Part shown: piece by piece, positions 1-10,402 of the stretch | How the letters are laid out: each line of letters opens with the position of its first letter | How positions within the stretch are numbered: the stretch's first letter is position 1 | Assembly (NCBI GenBank): GCA_024364805.1 | Contig: CM044516.1 | Coordinates: forward strand, 43,963,129 to 43,985,897 | DNA: 22,769 bases | Origin: Euprymna scolopes | Taxonomy: Eukaryota; Mollusca; Cephalopoda; Sepiida; Sepiolidae | Direction: 5' to 3' | Notes under the pieces: generated by a model | Database searches by the model: none | Told to the model about the DNA's origin: nothing | What the model saw: only the letters and a program-made list of their open reading frames with translations | Position numbers and translations under genes: made by a program

Positions 1-33
1 TGATAATGTGGTGATGCCTATGTAAAAAAAAAA
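1..33 (+). mobile_element. 3' terminus of an APE-type LINE (copy 1, cut by window edge)
   Basis: The first 26 bases match, with one difference, the reverse complement of 13196-13221, which is the 3' end of a LINE of the same family on the minus strand. The match runs directly into a short A tract at 24-33, the expected 3' tail. The rest of this copy lies outside the window to the left. It is useful because it defines the family's conserved 3' end: a TGATAATGTGGTGATGCC block followed by TTTGTAAAA. Confidence 0.75.
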
Positions 34-234
34 TTGAGATCGAAAAGCATATAATAGGTATAAGATTCAATAAAGTAATACAATGTTGTTATATATAAAC
101 TATTGAAAGATAATAATTCTATTAAACAATAAGGAGCGTTGAAATAAAATAATGGAGGAGATGCAGATGGACATTAAATAATATATAGTATGATTAATAG
201 TGTAAACAGTGATAGTTGTAAATAATTAATGTAA

Positions 235-690
235 GGAAAGACGTACAATAATGGAAAAATACAAGATAATACAATAATAGTGTAAATACAATATACATAC
301 ACTATTAAGTTAAATACAAGATAACACAGTAATGGAAAAGTAAAGGAGACCTACTGTAATGGGATAAATACAAAATAAATAAAATAAAGGAGGAATACAA
401 AAGGCACACAATAATCGGGATAAATACAAAATTGAGAAAAAAATAGAGAATACAATAATAAGGTAAATATAAGATACATTAAATTTATGGAATAAAAGCA
501 AGAACCATAAAATATTAGGTAAAATACAAGATGCATACAGTAAAAGGATAAATTCAAGAGGCATAAAATACAGCAGGAAATAAAAGTGACATAAAATAAA
601 GGATGAAATACAACATACATAAAATAATTGGAAAATACAAAATACATACAATAATGGTGTAAATACAAGACATACAATACTGGGTAAATT
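235..690. repeat. Degenerate 26-29 bp AT-rich minisatellite
   Basis: About 16 imperfect tandem units each start with GG or AGG, then TAAATACAAGATACATA, then a short AATAAT-like end. Unit length mostly runs from 25 to 29 bases, with one longer irregular unit near 418-460. The long leucine-, phenylalanine- and tyrosine-rich open frames readable on the minus strand here come from the repeat and have no recognisable domain. The array begins about 200 bases after the LINE 3' end at 1-33. The 34-234 stretch between them is AT-rich and I see nothing else in it. Confidence 0.7.
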
Positions 691-1039
691 GTCAAGTATT
701 GCCTAAATGAAGGAGAACAATTCTCTTTCATAAAAAAGAACTGTGTAACATGTCAATAGGAATTATGGCCAAAATACATGAGTTACTAATCGCGTTGCCT
801 TTGTACTCACTCTATTCCTGACAACTACTTGTCTGCAAACCTCATAAGAATAATCTAGGCAAAAAGATTTGGTTAAAATCAAGAACTGATATAAAAAAGT
901 CGAGCTTATTTTGAGATCAAACACGCATCGTTTTACAAAAAACATAGGATCGCTAGAGAAGCATTAGCATGAATATACCACACTAGAAAATAGACACTAT
1001 GTGCACGAATAAAGTCGAGGTTTGCTTAAAAGTCGTTCT
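691..1039. other. AT-rich stretch with no identified feature
   Basis: No gene or clear repeat is visible. It may hold the 5' part of the adjacent LINE's endonuclease region, but I could not follow that protein upstream of about 1040. A 60-codon minus-strand open frame at 763-945 has no recognisable motif and I do not call it. Confidence 0.4.
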
Positions 1040-1336
1040 TTTGTAGTTGGGCTCAGGTATTATTGTGTGAGTTATAAACGTGCAATGTTCATAATGTTTA
1101 ATGGCTAGTCCGCTCAAACAAAACGGATGATGAAGGCATGTACTGTCATGATTTCTCGATTGCCTATGATAACACAAATTGTGCACAACCCCATCGGTAC
1201 GTCGGACTCTGATAAAATATATGCAAGTCTCCTTGATCTTTTTCTTACAACTTGCCCAGAAATGTGCTCATCCCCCGTTCTGTCTCCATTGAGATTTTCC
1301 GATCGCTCAGTTGTCTTGATTAAGATAATTAAATAA
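1040..1336 (+). pseudogene. LINE endonuclease (EEP/APE type), C-terminal fragment
   Basis: The fragment shows a degraded NVHN..WLAS stretch near 1086-1120, which corresponds to the GDFNVHN catalytic region of LINE endonucleases. It is followed by TQIVHNP near 1175, SLLDLFLTTCPEMC at about 1226-1267 and SDRSVV at 1298-1315. The last corresponds to the conserved SDHSVV motif with the catalytic histidine changed to arginine. In intact elements this domain nicks the target DNA to prime reverse transcription. The part from 1127 to 1336 is still open in one frame; upstream the frame is broken. The open frame ends just inside the sequence that is duplicated downstream. Confidence 0.75.
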
Positions 1337-1468
1337 ACCCTCAGATGCATATTTCCATTGTAGCGTATATCGATACTCTGAAGTTATAGATAAGTTCAGA
1401 ATATTTATATGAGCTATATCTGTGTACTCCATGTCGAAAAAGAACGTGTCGTCTATAGTATCAGACCT
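1328..1468 (+). repeat. Inverted repeat arm A: native LINE linker segment
   Basis: These 141 bases match the reverse complement of 2496-2643 with six substitutions and one 7-base length difference (an extra CTATAGT in the other arm), by hand alignment. Read forward, this arm encodes a plausible stretch of the LINE protein (VYRYSEVIDKF.., SKKNVSSIVSDL) in the expected place between endonuclease and reverse transcriptase, so it is the original and arm B is the copy. Confidence 0.85.
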
Positions 1469-2860
1469 AGTGAATAGTTAATTGTCGATATAGACCGATT
1501 CATACCCCCAAGAAATACCAGTAAAAGGCGTGGTCCACTCTAGAACGTGCAGCTATCAGAAATCATTATTTTCATTGCTGAGGTAATTTTGTCAGCACCT
1601 GGAAAAGAAAAACTCTTTGCCGATAACTTTACAGCAAATTCTATCATTTGCTTATCCCTCGTATTTCGATCTGTGACTGAAAACACACTATGCGACATAC
1701 ACATATGTCTACGTGATGTTGCCTAGCTTATCAAAAACCTTGATTCCTGTGAAGTAACTGGCCCCGATGCATTCCAGTCTCGTGCTCAAAAAGCTTCAAC
1801 TAAAACTAGTTTTTTTATACTTACAAAGGTGTTTCAACGCTGTCTTAAAGAGAAATGATTCCCAACACCTTGGACAACTTCATAAGTCTGGCCGTATTTA
1901 AAAATTTCGGATATCGGTCATCTTTCTTCTCAGTACAGATTAATTATTACCCTGTGCATCATGAATAAGTTGCCGGAATCTGTCATAAACGAAGAAGTAG
2001 CCAATCACCTCAGCAAAAATAACCTACTTAATGATATGCAATATAGTTTCCGTTTTGCAATATCTACAACTTATGTAATAACTGCTATATCACAGAGGAC
2101 TAGTAAATCTCGGCGTAGGCTTTGTTTCTAGAGCAATTGCTTTTGACAATATCAAAGGCTTTTGGTCGAGTATGACATAAAGGTCTATTTCACAAGATCA
2201 TCAGGCATGGAATAGCTGGAAAGATCCTCTCAATTTTTGATAGGCTTATAAAAGTAGTCGTTGATGAGCAGAAATCAGAAACTCATGGTATTAATGCTGG
2301 CGTCCCTTAAGGTTCTATCCGGGGCCCAACTGTCTTCTTGATTTTCATTAATGACCTCCCAAATACCATTCTTAGATCATTCATAGACATTTATGCAGCC
2401 GACACCATAATGGCAAATTTTCAAAGGCCAGCAATGGCCAAAATCTTTCTGGTTCCTTCTCTTTTGGTCTTGAGAACGTGGTACAATGGGGAAAAAGGTC
2501 TGATACTATAGACTATAGACGACACGTTCTTTTTCGACATGGAGTACACAGATATAGCCCATATAAATATTCTGAACTTATCTATAACTACAGAGTATCG
2601 ATATACGCTACAATGAAACTATACATCTGAGAGTTTATTTAATGCATCAGAAAACCGAGGTTCTCTCATTTCATCATAATTGTTCAAATATGTTGTCAAG
2701 ATCGCTGAACAAATGTTTGGATCACTCTACTGTTCCAATAAGTATCTCACTACTGATGCAATCCGCTATCTCTATAAGAGCCAGATACTCCTAAAAGCAA
2801 GTTATGTTCCTACGTTTGTTCAGCGCACCTTATCCAGCCTTGATAGAGTTCAAAACCGGC
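1337..2860 (+). pseudogene. LINE linker and reverse transcriptase, broken
   Basis: The linker reads through VYRYSEVIDKFRIFI and SKKNVSSIVSDL (about 1368-1470), then FADNFTANS near 1618. The reverse transcriptase follows: TGPDAFQSRVLKKLQ near 1760, NEEVANHLSKNNLLND near 1985, a DISKAFDRVWH-like region near 2145-2190, GVP-GS at 2299-2316 with the usual glutamine codon turned into a stop at 2308, FLIFINDLP near 2337, and the catalytic YADD as YAAD at 2392-2403. After the inverted insert at 2496-2643 the frame resumes with FNAS, then a thumb-like region ending in LYKSQILLK. Several frameshifts separate these blocks. The missing catalytic aspartate and the stops mean it cannot be active. Confidence 0.8.
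2496..2643 (-). repeat. Inverted repeat arm B: reverse-oriented copy inserted in the RT region
   Basis: This is the inverted copy of 1328-1468. It sits inside the reverse transcriptase region, between codons reading WGKRSDT and FNAS, which join in frame with the family pattern when the segment is skipped. Short matches to the native sequence lie at both junctions: AGGTCTGATACT on the left and TTTATTTAAT on the right. That suggests the copy was made at sites of inverted microhomology. Confidence 0.8.
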
Positions 2861-3235
2861 TTCGAAACCTAGTACATAATGCCCTTTTCTCTTTCCTGCA
2901 ACCTCTTTCCCACAGATGAGACGTTGCGAATCTCTCTTCTCTGTCACTGTTTTTATGGTAACTGCTTGACTGAACTCTAATGTATGGTTCTCCCTTGCCA
3001 AACTTTCACAAAACACTCAACTAGCTACAACCACTATATATGATTTCCCCGACTGTACCCAAGTATAAACACAGAATCAATGAACAAAGCTTCTTTCTCA
3101 GAAGCGCCACCTGTGGAACATTGTTCCGCTGTCGTTCTTCCCGGTTGAATACAACATGCTAGCCTTGAAATCCAACGTAAATAAGTTGTCACCAGAAATA
3201 ATCAAATTCAGCCCAACTTACTCAATTGACAATTA
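2680..3235 (+). pseudogene. LINE C-terminal region of copy 2
   Basis: A readable 79-codon frame at 2680-2919 carries DAIRYLYKS, LDRVQNRLRNLV and FLQPLSHR, the conserved C-terminal block of this LINE family. Downstream, YKHRINEQSFFLRSA near 3065-3110 matches PKHRFHEQSFFLRTA of copy 3 on the minus strand near 13.44 kb, which ties the two copies to one family. The end is frameshifted. The function of this region in the live element is unknown to me; it is probably a nucleic-acid binding or RT-associated segment. Confidence 0.75.
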
Positions 3236-3323
3236 CTTCACTATCACTTTACATTCCTTAACTCTTATCCTCGAGTGGCCTTCGGACCTTGATAAATGAT
3301 AACTCTCAAGTAAAAAAAAAGTT

Positions 3324-3886
3324 TAACACGAAATAATGGTTATGGACTAAAGGAAAATATACGGATTGGCATTGGATGATAAGAAAAGAATAAATTATTG
3401 GTATGAAATAATATGATCAAACAGGAATTCACATGAAATGTAGATAAGAATAATAAAAACAATAAGATAGTCATAGGATAATATAAAGACATAAAACAAG
3501 GACAGGAAACTATGTGGACCAATAAGGGTGGACATTTAATAATTAATGATAAATATTGATTGACATTGATAAATGTGTCAATTGAGAATTGACGTTAAGT
3601 ATTTCGTTATAATAGCAAAACAAATAGAAAATAGACCAAATTATAAAATCACGAATAGATTCTCTACAGTCCAATCTAGACTAGCATGTATAGTGTACTA
3701 AGTTACTGTGAGGAGACATGTGCGGTTTTGTCTCGGCACACTCCGGGGAACAACTAGAGTAAACGATTAATCGATTTGATTAAAACTGGGTGATTTCACT
3801 GACAATAAAAGTATGAGAGGAGTGGATATTTGTTAATCCTCATTCAATCCAGGCAACATCCAGTCTTCTTGCTAGTATATGTATTC

Positions 3887-3889
<3 letters not shown>
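3324..3889. other. AT-rich spacer after LINE copy 2
   Basis: No gene is seen. 3330-3540 is purine-rich on the plus strand and contains short blocks like GGATAATATAAAGACATAAAA that loosely recall the minisatellite at 235-690, but the period is not clear. 3660-3780 is a slightly more balanced unique-looking stretch with no motif I recognise. Confidence 0.4.

Positions 3890-3928
<39 letters not shown>
3890..3928. repeat. (AT)n microsatellite
   Basis: An uninterrupted alternating AT run of about 39 bases. Confidence 0.95.
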
Positions 3929-3929
<1 letters not shown>

Positions 3930-4367
3930 TGGGTGTGTGCATATGTTTGTGGTGAGAGAAGGAGGAAAGAATTTGCCTACCTTACTATTAAAAATCGTAT
4001 CAAACTAAGCCAGTCAAACGTAGCATCAATTCTTCATTTTTTTGTCAGACAAACCAATTTCCATTCCAAATTCTGCCTATTTCTTTCCAATATATATTAT
4101 TGATTTTGCGCGACAACTTTCACCATCGTCGGTATGGTTTGCTCATATTAACCTAGACTGGTATTTTTGCGATAGCATCAGAGAGTCCTAACGATCGACT
4201 TATTCATATATTCACATTGCGGACAAATTGTTCAGTGGTGGTTGTCAAAGATGTGTTGACATTTTTTACCGCTGATTTCACATGAAATTAAAATCTGAAA
4301 AAATGTCAGCTGTACTGTTTATTACTGACTGCTGCTAAAACTGATCTCACGATATTTTAACAGACAT
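3929..4367. other. Spacer, nothing identified
   Basis: Mixed-composition spacer between two (AT)n tracts. There is no open frame of note and no recognisable repeat. Confidence 0.4.
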
Positions 4368-4371
4368 AATA

Positions 4372-4406
<35 letters not shown>
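4368..4406. repeat. (AT)n microsatellite
   Basis: About 39 bases of alternating AT with one ATGTAT interruption near 4376-4381. Confidence 0.95.
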
Positions 4407-4409
<3 letters not shown>

Positions 4410-6033
4410 TATCTGTCTTGAAAATATATTATATTATATGTAAGCTGCATAAATTTTCTCACATTTTATTGCGAGCCAATTTTTCAGACCATTGCATGGC
4501 AATTCTATTAGTGTGCCTCTGTATATTCATATGATGCTGATAGCCAATCGGATTCGTTATCATAGAAAATGGTCGTGCGTTTATAAAGTAGATGTTAACT
4601 TGACCTCTAATTTACCCATTTTCTTGTTCGTTATTGGAGAAAATGGGCCCTTCATTGTGTTTGTATTAGGAATTAATCTAGTTTTAATTCGAATGTTTTT
4701 CATTAACACAGTTTTGCTTCTAGAAAATGTCTTAAATTTAATGCGCAATCTTAAAGCGTTTTAAACTGAAATTTCTCTTCATTTTGTTTCATAAGTAGTT
4801 ATATTAAATTAAAATTTGTAATATTATTTCCAATGCATCATATATTAAAATCCCTTAAAGTACTCGAAAGAAACTGAAATTCGACGAATTCACGTCTAAT
4901 ATAAAGTTACAATTTCCCAAAATTCGGAGTTATCTGAATTTTTCTCATGTTATTCCCATTGCAGTATCACTTAAGCAGATCTGTTAGTTAATATATAACT
5001 TTAACTAAATGCAACGCCCGAAGATATTTTATTACGAGTACACTGCTGATGAACTGGCTCGAAAGAAAGTAGTATATCTTTTTTATTTTTCTAATAGAAG
5101 TATTGAGATATTCAAAATGGATCAACTGATATTCACACATCTAACACACACGTGGAAATCAATACAGTTAACATTCAAACTCTGCTACGCTCATCCAGCG
5201 TCTTCGAGAAATCAGAATTTTTTTTGATCGCGATAAGTTTCTAAATGCCGAAACATGTAATTCTTTGAAAATAAAAATGCTGAATGAAATATGAAAATAG
5301 ATTATCGGCTCCAGCGGATGAAAATTGAATTAAATATAAGACTTTTTGTATGCGAACTTAGGATCGACAGAAACAATTCAATCTCGAACTGAACGATTTA
5401 ATTTTTTTTTGAATACGTAAAGGATTTACTATAACTGATGTTTGTAACAGTAAAAGAATTAAGTAGCAGTTTCTTATTCTGTGGTTATTATTAGAATGTG
5501 ACAATCCATGTATTTTATGGCATGATGCACATCATAATTAATGAGTATGAGAACCGACTGACTCAAATAAATCACGAATTACAGTAAGTGTACGAGTCGG
5601 ATAATTAAAAAAATATATTCAACTTTTCATTCCGATGAAAATTTATTTTATGAAATAATACCATTTAGTTACGACGTATATCTTCAATTCTCTAGTACTG
5701 TACTCCAAACTAATAACCCTAAAACAATATTAATTACTTTTACGTAGAAAATAAATGCAGTTATTTTATAATTAGTCAATTCTATGGAAATTTCACATTA
5801 TTTTTGGATTAAGTGGAGAAATGATCCATAATACCATACTTTGGCCTATGCTTCAATTCTATTAATAAATTGATTTCGAATAATCATATCATAATATATT
5901 AATTCAGTCTTTAAATTAGGGAAACGAATGTAGTCTCTGGCTAAAATAAAATATTATCGAACAAACTAAAATATTACTGTTTATTGAAGCTGCAAACTTT
6001 TTCATAGAGACTATCAATGAAGAATCACTTGTT
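4407..6033. other. AT-rich spacer without a supported gene
   Basis: Two short plus-strand open frames (4492-4764 and 5009-5227) have no recognisable domain. Their amino-acid content is that expected of translated AT-rich DNA, and I see no supporting splice or promoter signals. No interspersed repeat family is recognised. Confidence 0.4.
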
Positions 6034-6469
6034 AACTATTAATACATTTTTTTAAACAATTCATGGATTTTAAAAACAAACCTATTGTTGTCTTTTAAAA
6101 ATAACCATTAATGACTTTTAGAATTAACTATTAATGTCGTTTTACATTATCTATTTATTGATATCGGATTAAAAATAATTACTAATAACTTTCAAAATTA
6201 ACTATTAATACTACTTATGAAACACTATTACTATCCTTTTAAAATAATTATTAATGTTTTTTATAAATAACTATTAATGCTATTGTAAAAAACTATTAAT
6301 GCTGTTTAAAATGAATATTAATACGTTTTTAAAATAGCTATTAATGTCTTTTATAAATAACTATATTGTTTTATAAATAACTATATTGTTTTATAAACAA
6401 TAACTATATTGTTTTATAAACAATAACTATATTGTTTTATAAACAATAACTATATTGTTTTATAAACAA
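6034..6469. repeat. 23 bp minisatellite, about 19 units
   Basis: The tandem unit is ACTATTAATG-YTTTTATAAATA, 23 bases long. The left two thirds (6034-6345) hold diverged units that keep the period, with a few units of 22 to 29 bases. The right third (about 6355-6469) holds nearly identical units built on ACTATATTGTTTTATAAACAATA, including two shortened 20-base units. Such a gradient is expected if units were recently amplified or converted at one end. Confidence 0.85.
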
Positions 6470-8255
6470 AATCTGATCGATAAACAGCGATTAATGTCTT
6501 TTATTACTCATTCCTTTTCACATTTTTTTCTCTGTTTCTTTTCCTGTTCACTTATTCTTACACTTTTTCTGCAAAATATATGTTATTATTGTCAATAATT
6601 CAGATTCTTCACGTATACAAAAACTGCTACAACTGATTTACTATGATTCAATCAGATAAGTGTCCAAAATTACGAACAAATTACAGATTATTTCTTCATC
6701 TGTAACTATACACACCCAATTTTTGCATCTAGTCATGTGAGAATAAAAACTCGATATTTTTTTAGATGTAATTCGTTTAAATTCGCCAATACAAACAAAA
6801 ATACACCTAAAATTGTTTGAAGGAGATCTATATACTACTAAAATCTGATCGATAATGTTTGTTTCTTGCCTTGGCAATTCTTTGTGACGTAAGAAATACA
6901 TGGTGTCAGAGATGACATGATTAGATTAAATAGACGTAGGAAAAACGCTGGCAAAAATCTGGTATAGCATCAATTAATTAATGACGTCACGCATTAAGAC
7001 AAACGGCATAAACGAACCGAAGATTCAAAAGCCGTTTTTCTATGACTTAATGTATATACTGTCTAGCCAGGGGTGGTCTAGTACACTATATAATAAGATA
7101 AATATCACGAAGTTGTATATGATAAATCTGACAGAAAACAGTTCAATATTGTACTGGGACATCTAGACATGAAAATTAGAAAATCATTAACAATTTAATA
7201 ATGCAAACAAAACTTACTAAACTGATAAAATGAGTCAAAGATATAAATTATAAAAAAATATACAATAAATTAGGGTTAGTTCCAGGAGATTCGGATGAAT
7301 GAGAAATTTAATCGAGACTGTCAAATAAGTAGGGATATCTTAGTAATAGTGTAAATTATTTGAGAAAGCAAACATAGAAAACTAAGTTCCAAAATAATGG
7401 AATTTCTCGCATGCCTTAATTATTTTAAAATCTTAGTTCAATTATCCACTTTTATTTATGTATAATACTGGAAATGACAATAAAGACCATAAATATACTA
7501 CGCAACTGTATACTTTTCTTCTAACATGGTCGAATATTTTGAGAAACTAATCAAGCCAAAAGTATTTTCTCAGTAAAAGTGGAAACCGTGTTGTTGGTTA
7601 AACAAACAGATGCACAAAGAAACATGATAAATATATAAGTATGTGTTCGATAATATAACTTTCAGGCGGCACCGGATTTCTCGAGATAAGCGCTTGAAGT
7701 GAGAGATAATACTACGATTTTTCATTGTTATGGAATATGAAATGTCTTACTAAGGGAAACATTATTATAATAAGATAGGTATCTAGAACATTAAATATTT
7801 ATGTTAAATATTTATATAATGAAAATTGAAATTTTAGTTAGCGAAACAATAAGATTACAGTTAGCTAAAAACATACGCAAGATAGTCTTATTTAGCCAGT
7901 AAGTTGGCTTACGAAAGGTGTCCAGACAGACGTCTGAGTGTCTGTAGTAGTCGATATTTACACATACACGTAAAAATGAAAATACATAAACGTGTTTGTA
8001 CGCATATTGTCTGCGCATGTACTATCCTTAATAAAAACAAATGATTATATTTTGGAACAATCAGAAAACTTTCTGAATTTATTTGAAATGGTCTTTCTGG
8101 GAGCCACCTAAACCTTTTAAAAGCCAGATTTTACTTCAATAAACCAGTGAAATCCAGTTGACCCGAATCTGCAGATCGGATTCACTCGTGCCCGGCTATG
8201 CGTGCCCATCTCTGCAACATCTCTATTTAATCAGCCGCACACAAACAGTAACGAA

Positions 8256-8257
<2 letters not shown>
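6470..8257. other. AT-rich spacer, nothing identified
   Basis: No gene is supported. A 16-base direct repeat (AAAATCTGATCGATAA at 6468-6483 and 6840-6855) brackets 356 bases, but the interior looks like ordinary spacer and the match could be chance in such AT-rich DNA. Short open frames at 6641-6901 (minus), 6981-7166 (plus) and 7812-8018 (minus) carry no recognisable motif. 8100-8250 is more GC-balanced but unrecognised. Confidence 0.4.

Positions 8258-8341
<84 letters not shown>
8258..8341. repeat. (CA)n microsatellite, about 42 units
   Basis: A perfect alternating CA run of 84 bases. The open frame across it encodes a Thr-His repeat and is an artefact of the microsatellite. Confidence 0.97.
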
Positions 8342-8342
<1 letters not shown>

Positions 8343-8670
8343 CTCATAGGCATTATCGTCTATCACTCTGTTTAACCTTGTCCACTGAAATATTCCCAGA
8401 ACTTATCACTAAACTATTTTCTAATATGATAAACAAATGAACATTAACTCTTAGAAATAACTTTCAATGAATTATAATTTAATTTAGCAGAGAAGTGTTG
8501 ATATGATTTTCTTGACCCCTGAAACTCATGACTCTCAATTGATCCTGCGAGACTTCCTCTAATATCTCAGCTAATGAACCCCCATGTTTTTACAAGAACT
8601 CTAAAATATTCATGAATATTTTATGTTTTTCTAAAACTGTAGATCTTCCATTTTTAACATATATAAATTA
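8342..8670. other. Spacer, nothing identified
   Basis: AT-rich stretch with no gene or repeat that I can support. Confidence 0.4.
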
Positions 8671-8697
8671 CTAACTGGACGCCTGACATTGCCCGGT
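8671..8697 (-). mobile_element. Possible Helitron-like 3' end, degraded
   Basis: Read on the minus strand it is ACCGGGCAATGTCAGG, then CGTCCAGTTAG, then T. This resembles the 3' end of the Helitron-like element at 21830-21857 (CCCGGGCAACGCCGGG, 8 bases, CTAG). The hairpin is imperfect and the terminal CTAG reads TTAG, so this is a weak match. No element body could be traced to the right. Confidence 0.3.
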
Positions 8698-10065
8698 CGT
8701 ACATATCACTTTAACATGATATTTAATTTATGCAGATTGCATTATTATTATTATGTATTATTATAGAAACATTTCTTGATTGAATATTATATATTAAAAG
8801 AAATAATTTGCCCGTTAGACTAATTCGAAAAAAAAATAAATAGAAAAACCATAGTATTAATGTCGTTAATCAAATTCTGTCTGTGTTTGTTTACAATATC
8901 AACTCAGCTGATACCTGGGCTTGACGGTGAATGCCCTGGAGAAGTCACTTCTGATTAATGTTTAGTTTTAAATTATGTAAATGAAGAAATGATTTACGAC
9001 GATTTTAATATCTATTCTTTTTATCGTAATTTGGACTCATTAAAAATATAAAATGAAAATAAAATGCAGGGATACACTTGGACTTGAACAGAGAATCATT
9101 CGATCTGTTCACAACTGAACTATATCTCTAGATGCCAATAATTGTGTAGTTTAAAAAAAAAAATGATTGGCTAGGATTTGTGGTGTAACGTAAAATATTC
9201 CCCTGCTATTTATTTTTTTATAGATAAAAAAAGAAAGACTATTTTTAGAATCTGAGTTTTTGATTTTAGACACTTACCGGATGATTTCTCTACAAAACGT
9301 CGCTAAGAACGCTGCCAGACATATAAGTTACTTTTGTGTGAATTTTGCAAAAGATAAAGTTAGCCGTTTCGGAGCATACGAGGAAGGAACTAATACACAC
9401 ACAAAAAGTGACTTTTATATAATAGTAGAGATATCTTTTGTGAATATATGCCTTCATAACTCATTGTTATTTTGTTTATCGCATGGCAATGTCTCTCGTT
9501 TTCTCACAATTGAAACCATTTCACTGAAAATATTTCTTTGAATCCGGCCTATCCCCAACAAAATACTTATTTCCTTACAAAATACCCTAAAGTAAAACAA
9601 AAAATTCGGCATGAACACATCCCTAAAAACTAAGAATCGACATCCCTAAAACTGGCTAGTTCTAACAAGTAAAAGAGAATTTTGTCTTAGCGATCCCAAA
9701 AAGCGTCTGAATGACCAACTATTCGAGAAATAAAGCGTGCAAACTCCGAGCCGCGAAACATCATGAAAATAAAGACCTGTAAACTATAACTCGGATGTTA
9801 TGGTGTTTTCATCGGTAAAAGATGCCACTATTTCAGATGCCAACCACCAGAAGAGAGGGAGATAATAAAATAAGGTATTAGACTAGTCTGGCGCCAATCA
9901 CACAGAGGTGTTTATTCGAGGATGTTGAAAGAACTGTTCAGCGTATGTCTATAAAATGTTGTTTCATATTTGTGAATTTGGCGTATTTGAATATCTGTAC
10001 ACACTCGCACACACTAACGCACCCCCTCCATAGCCTAATGTTCTATTAATATTTTGGTTGGCATA
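8698..10065. other. AT-rich spacer without a supported gene
   Basis: A plus-strand frame at 9260-9541 (93 codons) has no recognisable domain. 9700-9940 is more GC-balanced and may be an old unidentified repeat. Nothing else can be supported. Confidence 0.4.
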
Positions 10066-10093
10066 CGTCTCTCTGTGTCTCTCTGTCTCTCTC

Positions 10094-10135
<42 letters not shown>

Positions 10136-10152
10136 CATATGTGTGTGTGTGC
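10066..10152. repeat. Compound microsatellite TCTG/TC, (AT)n, CA, TG
   Basis: It starts with TCTCTCTGTG-type repeats to about 10094, then (AT)16 at 10097-10128, then a GCACACACATAT / GTGTGTGTGTGC block at 10129-10152 that is nearly self-complementary. Confidence 0.9.
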
Positions 10153-10249
10153 AACATTTACTGAGACACGTTTTATATGCACATTAACTATATGAACACT
10201 AGACGACACGATCGATGACATAGAGACACGTCATTGATACTTTTATAGT

Positions 10250-10335
10250 GATTAAGGTTGGATTTTTTCGTCTTATAAATCCACGTTTATTTATTATCTG
10301 ATCTTCCATGGTCGGCTCCTTACCGAATGGCATAC
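10250..10335 (-). repeat. Inverted copy of the SINE 5' extension unit (hairpin left arm)
   Basis: Its reverse complement (GCCATTCGGTA..ACCATGGAAGATCAG..AACGTGGATTTATAAG..AATCCAACCTTAATC) matches 10403-10485 at roughly 85-90% by eye. It also matches 16819-16905. Here the unit stands alone: bases to its left show no tRNA-like part. With the right arm it can form a long hairpin around a 67-base spacer that itself holds an 18-base perfect palindrome at 10349-10366. Confidence 0.8.
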
Positions 10336-10402
10336 ATAGTATTTAATTGTATTATTTAAATAATACTCATCTCAATAATGAATTCCAATTAAATAATATA
10401 TA

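Larger units (their letters stand above)
1040..3323 (+). mobile_element. Decayed APE-type non-LTR retrotransposon (Jockey/CR1-like LINE), copy 2
   Basis: This is a long relic of a LINE. It encodes, in order, the C-terminal part of an apurinic-type endonuclease, a linker, a reverse transcriptase, the family's C-terminal region, and a 3' UTR ending in an A tract at 3313-3321. The 3' UTR shares its layout with copies 1 and 3: CTTATCCT-GAGTGGCC, then CCTTGATAA, then A(n). The protein moves between all three frames and has several stops, so it is dead. A 148-base segment at 2496-2643 is an inverted copy of the element's own 1328-1468 and interrupts the reverse transcriptase frame. Clade assignment rests on remembered motifs; Jockey, CR1 or L2 are all possible. 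Confidence 0.85.

Noticed and set aside
310-731. Overlapping long minus-strand open frames rich in Leu, Phe, Tyr and Cys
   Set aside because: They coincide with the AT-rich minisatellite; two frames are open at once because the repeat lacks stops on that strand. No domain is recognisable.
5043-5065. CTGATGA followed by GAAA, considered as a hammerhead ribozyme core
   Set aside because: The bases between the two motifs cannot form stem II, and no matching stem I or III is visible.
4492-5227. Two plus-strand open frames (90 and 72 codons)
   Set aside because: No recognisable domain, AT-driven amino-acid content, and no supporting splice or promoter pattern.
6468-6855. 16 bp direct repeat considered as a target-site duplication of a 356 bp insert
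   Set aside because: The enclosed sequence has no element structure or tail, and in such AT-rich DNA one 16-base match over the window is plausible by chance.
7936-7965. Short inverted repeat CAGACA..TGTCTG around AGACGTCT
   Set aside because: A 6 bp stem with no repeat copy elsewhere in the window; not distinguishable from chance.
8158-8349. Open frame with a Thr-His repeat tail
   Set aside because: It is a translation of the (CA)n microsatellite.
9260-9541. 93-codon plus-strand open frame considered as an exon
   Set aside because: No domain recognised and no adjacent coding signal; I cannot support it from sequence alone.
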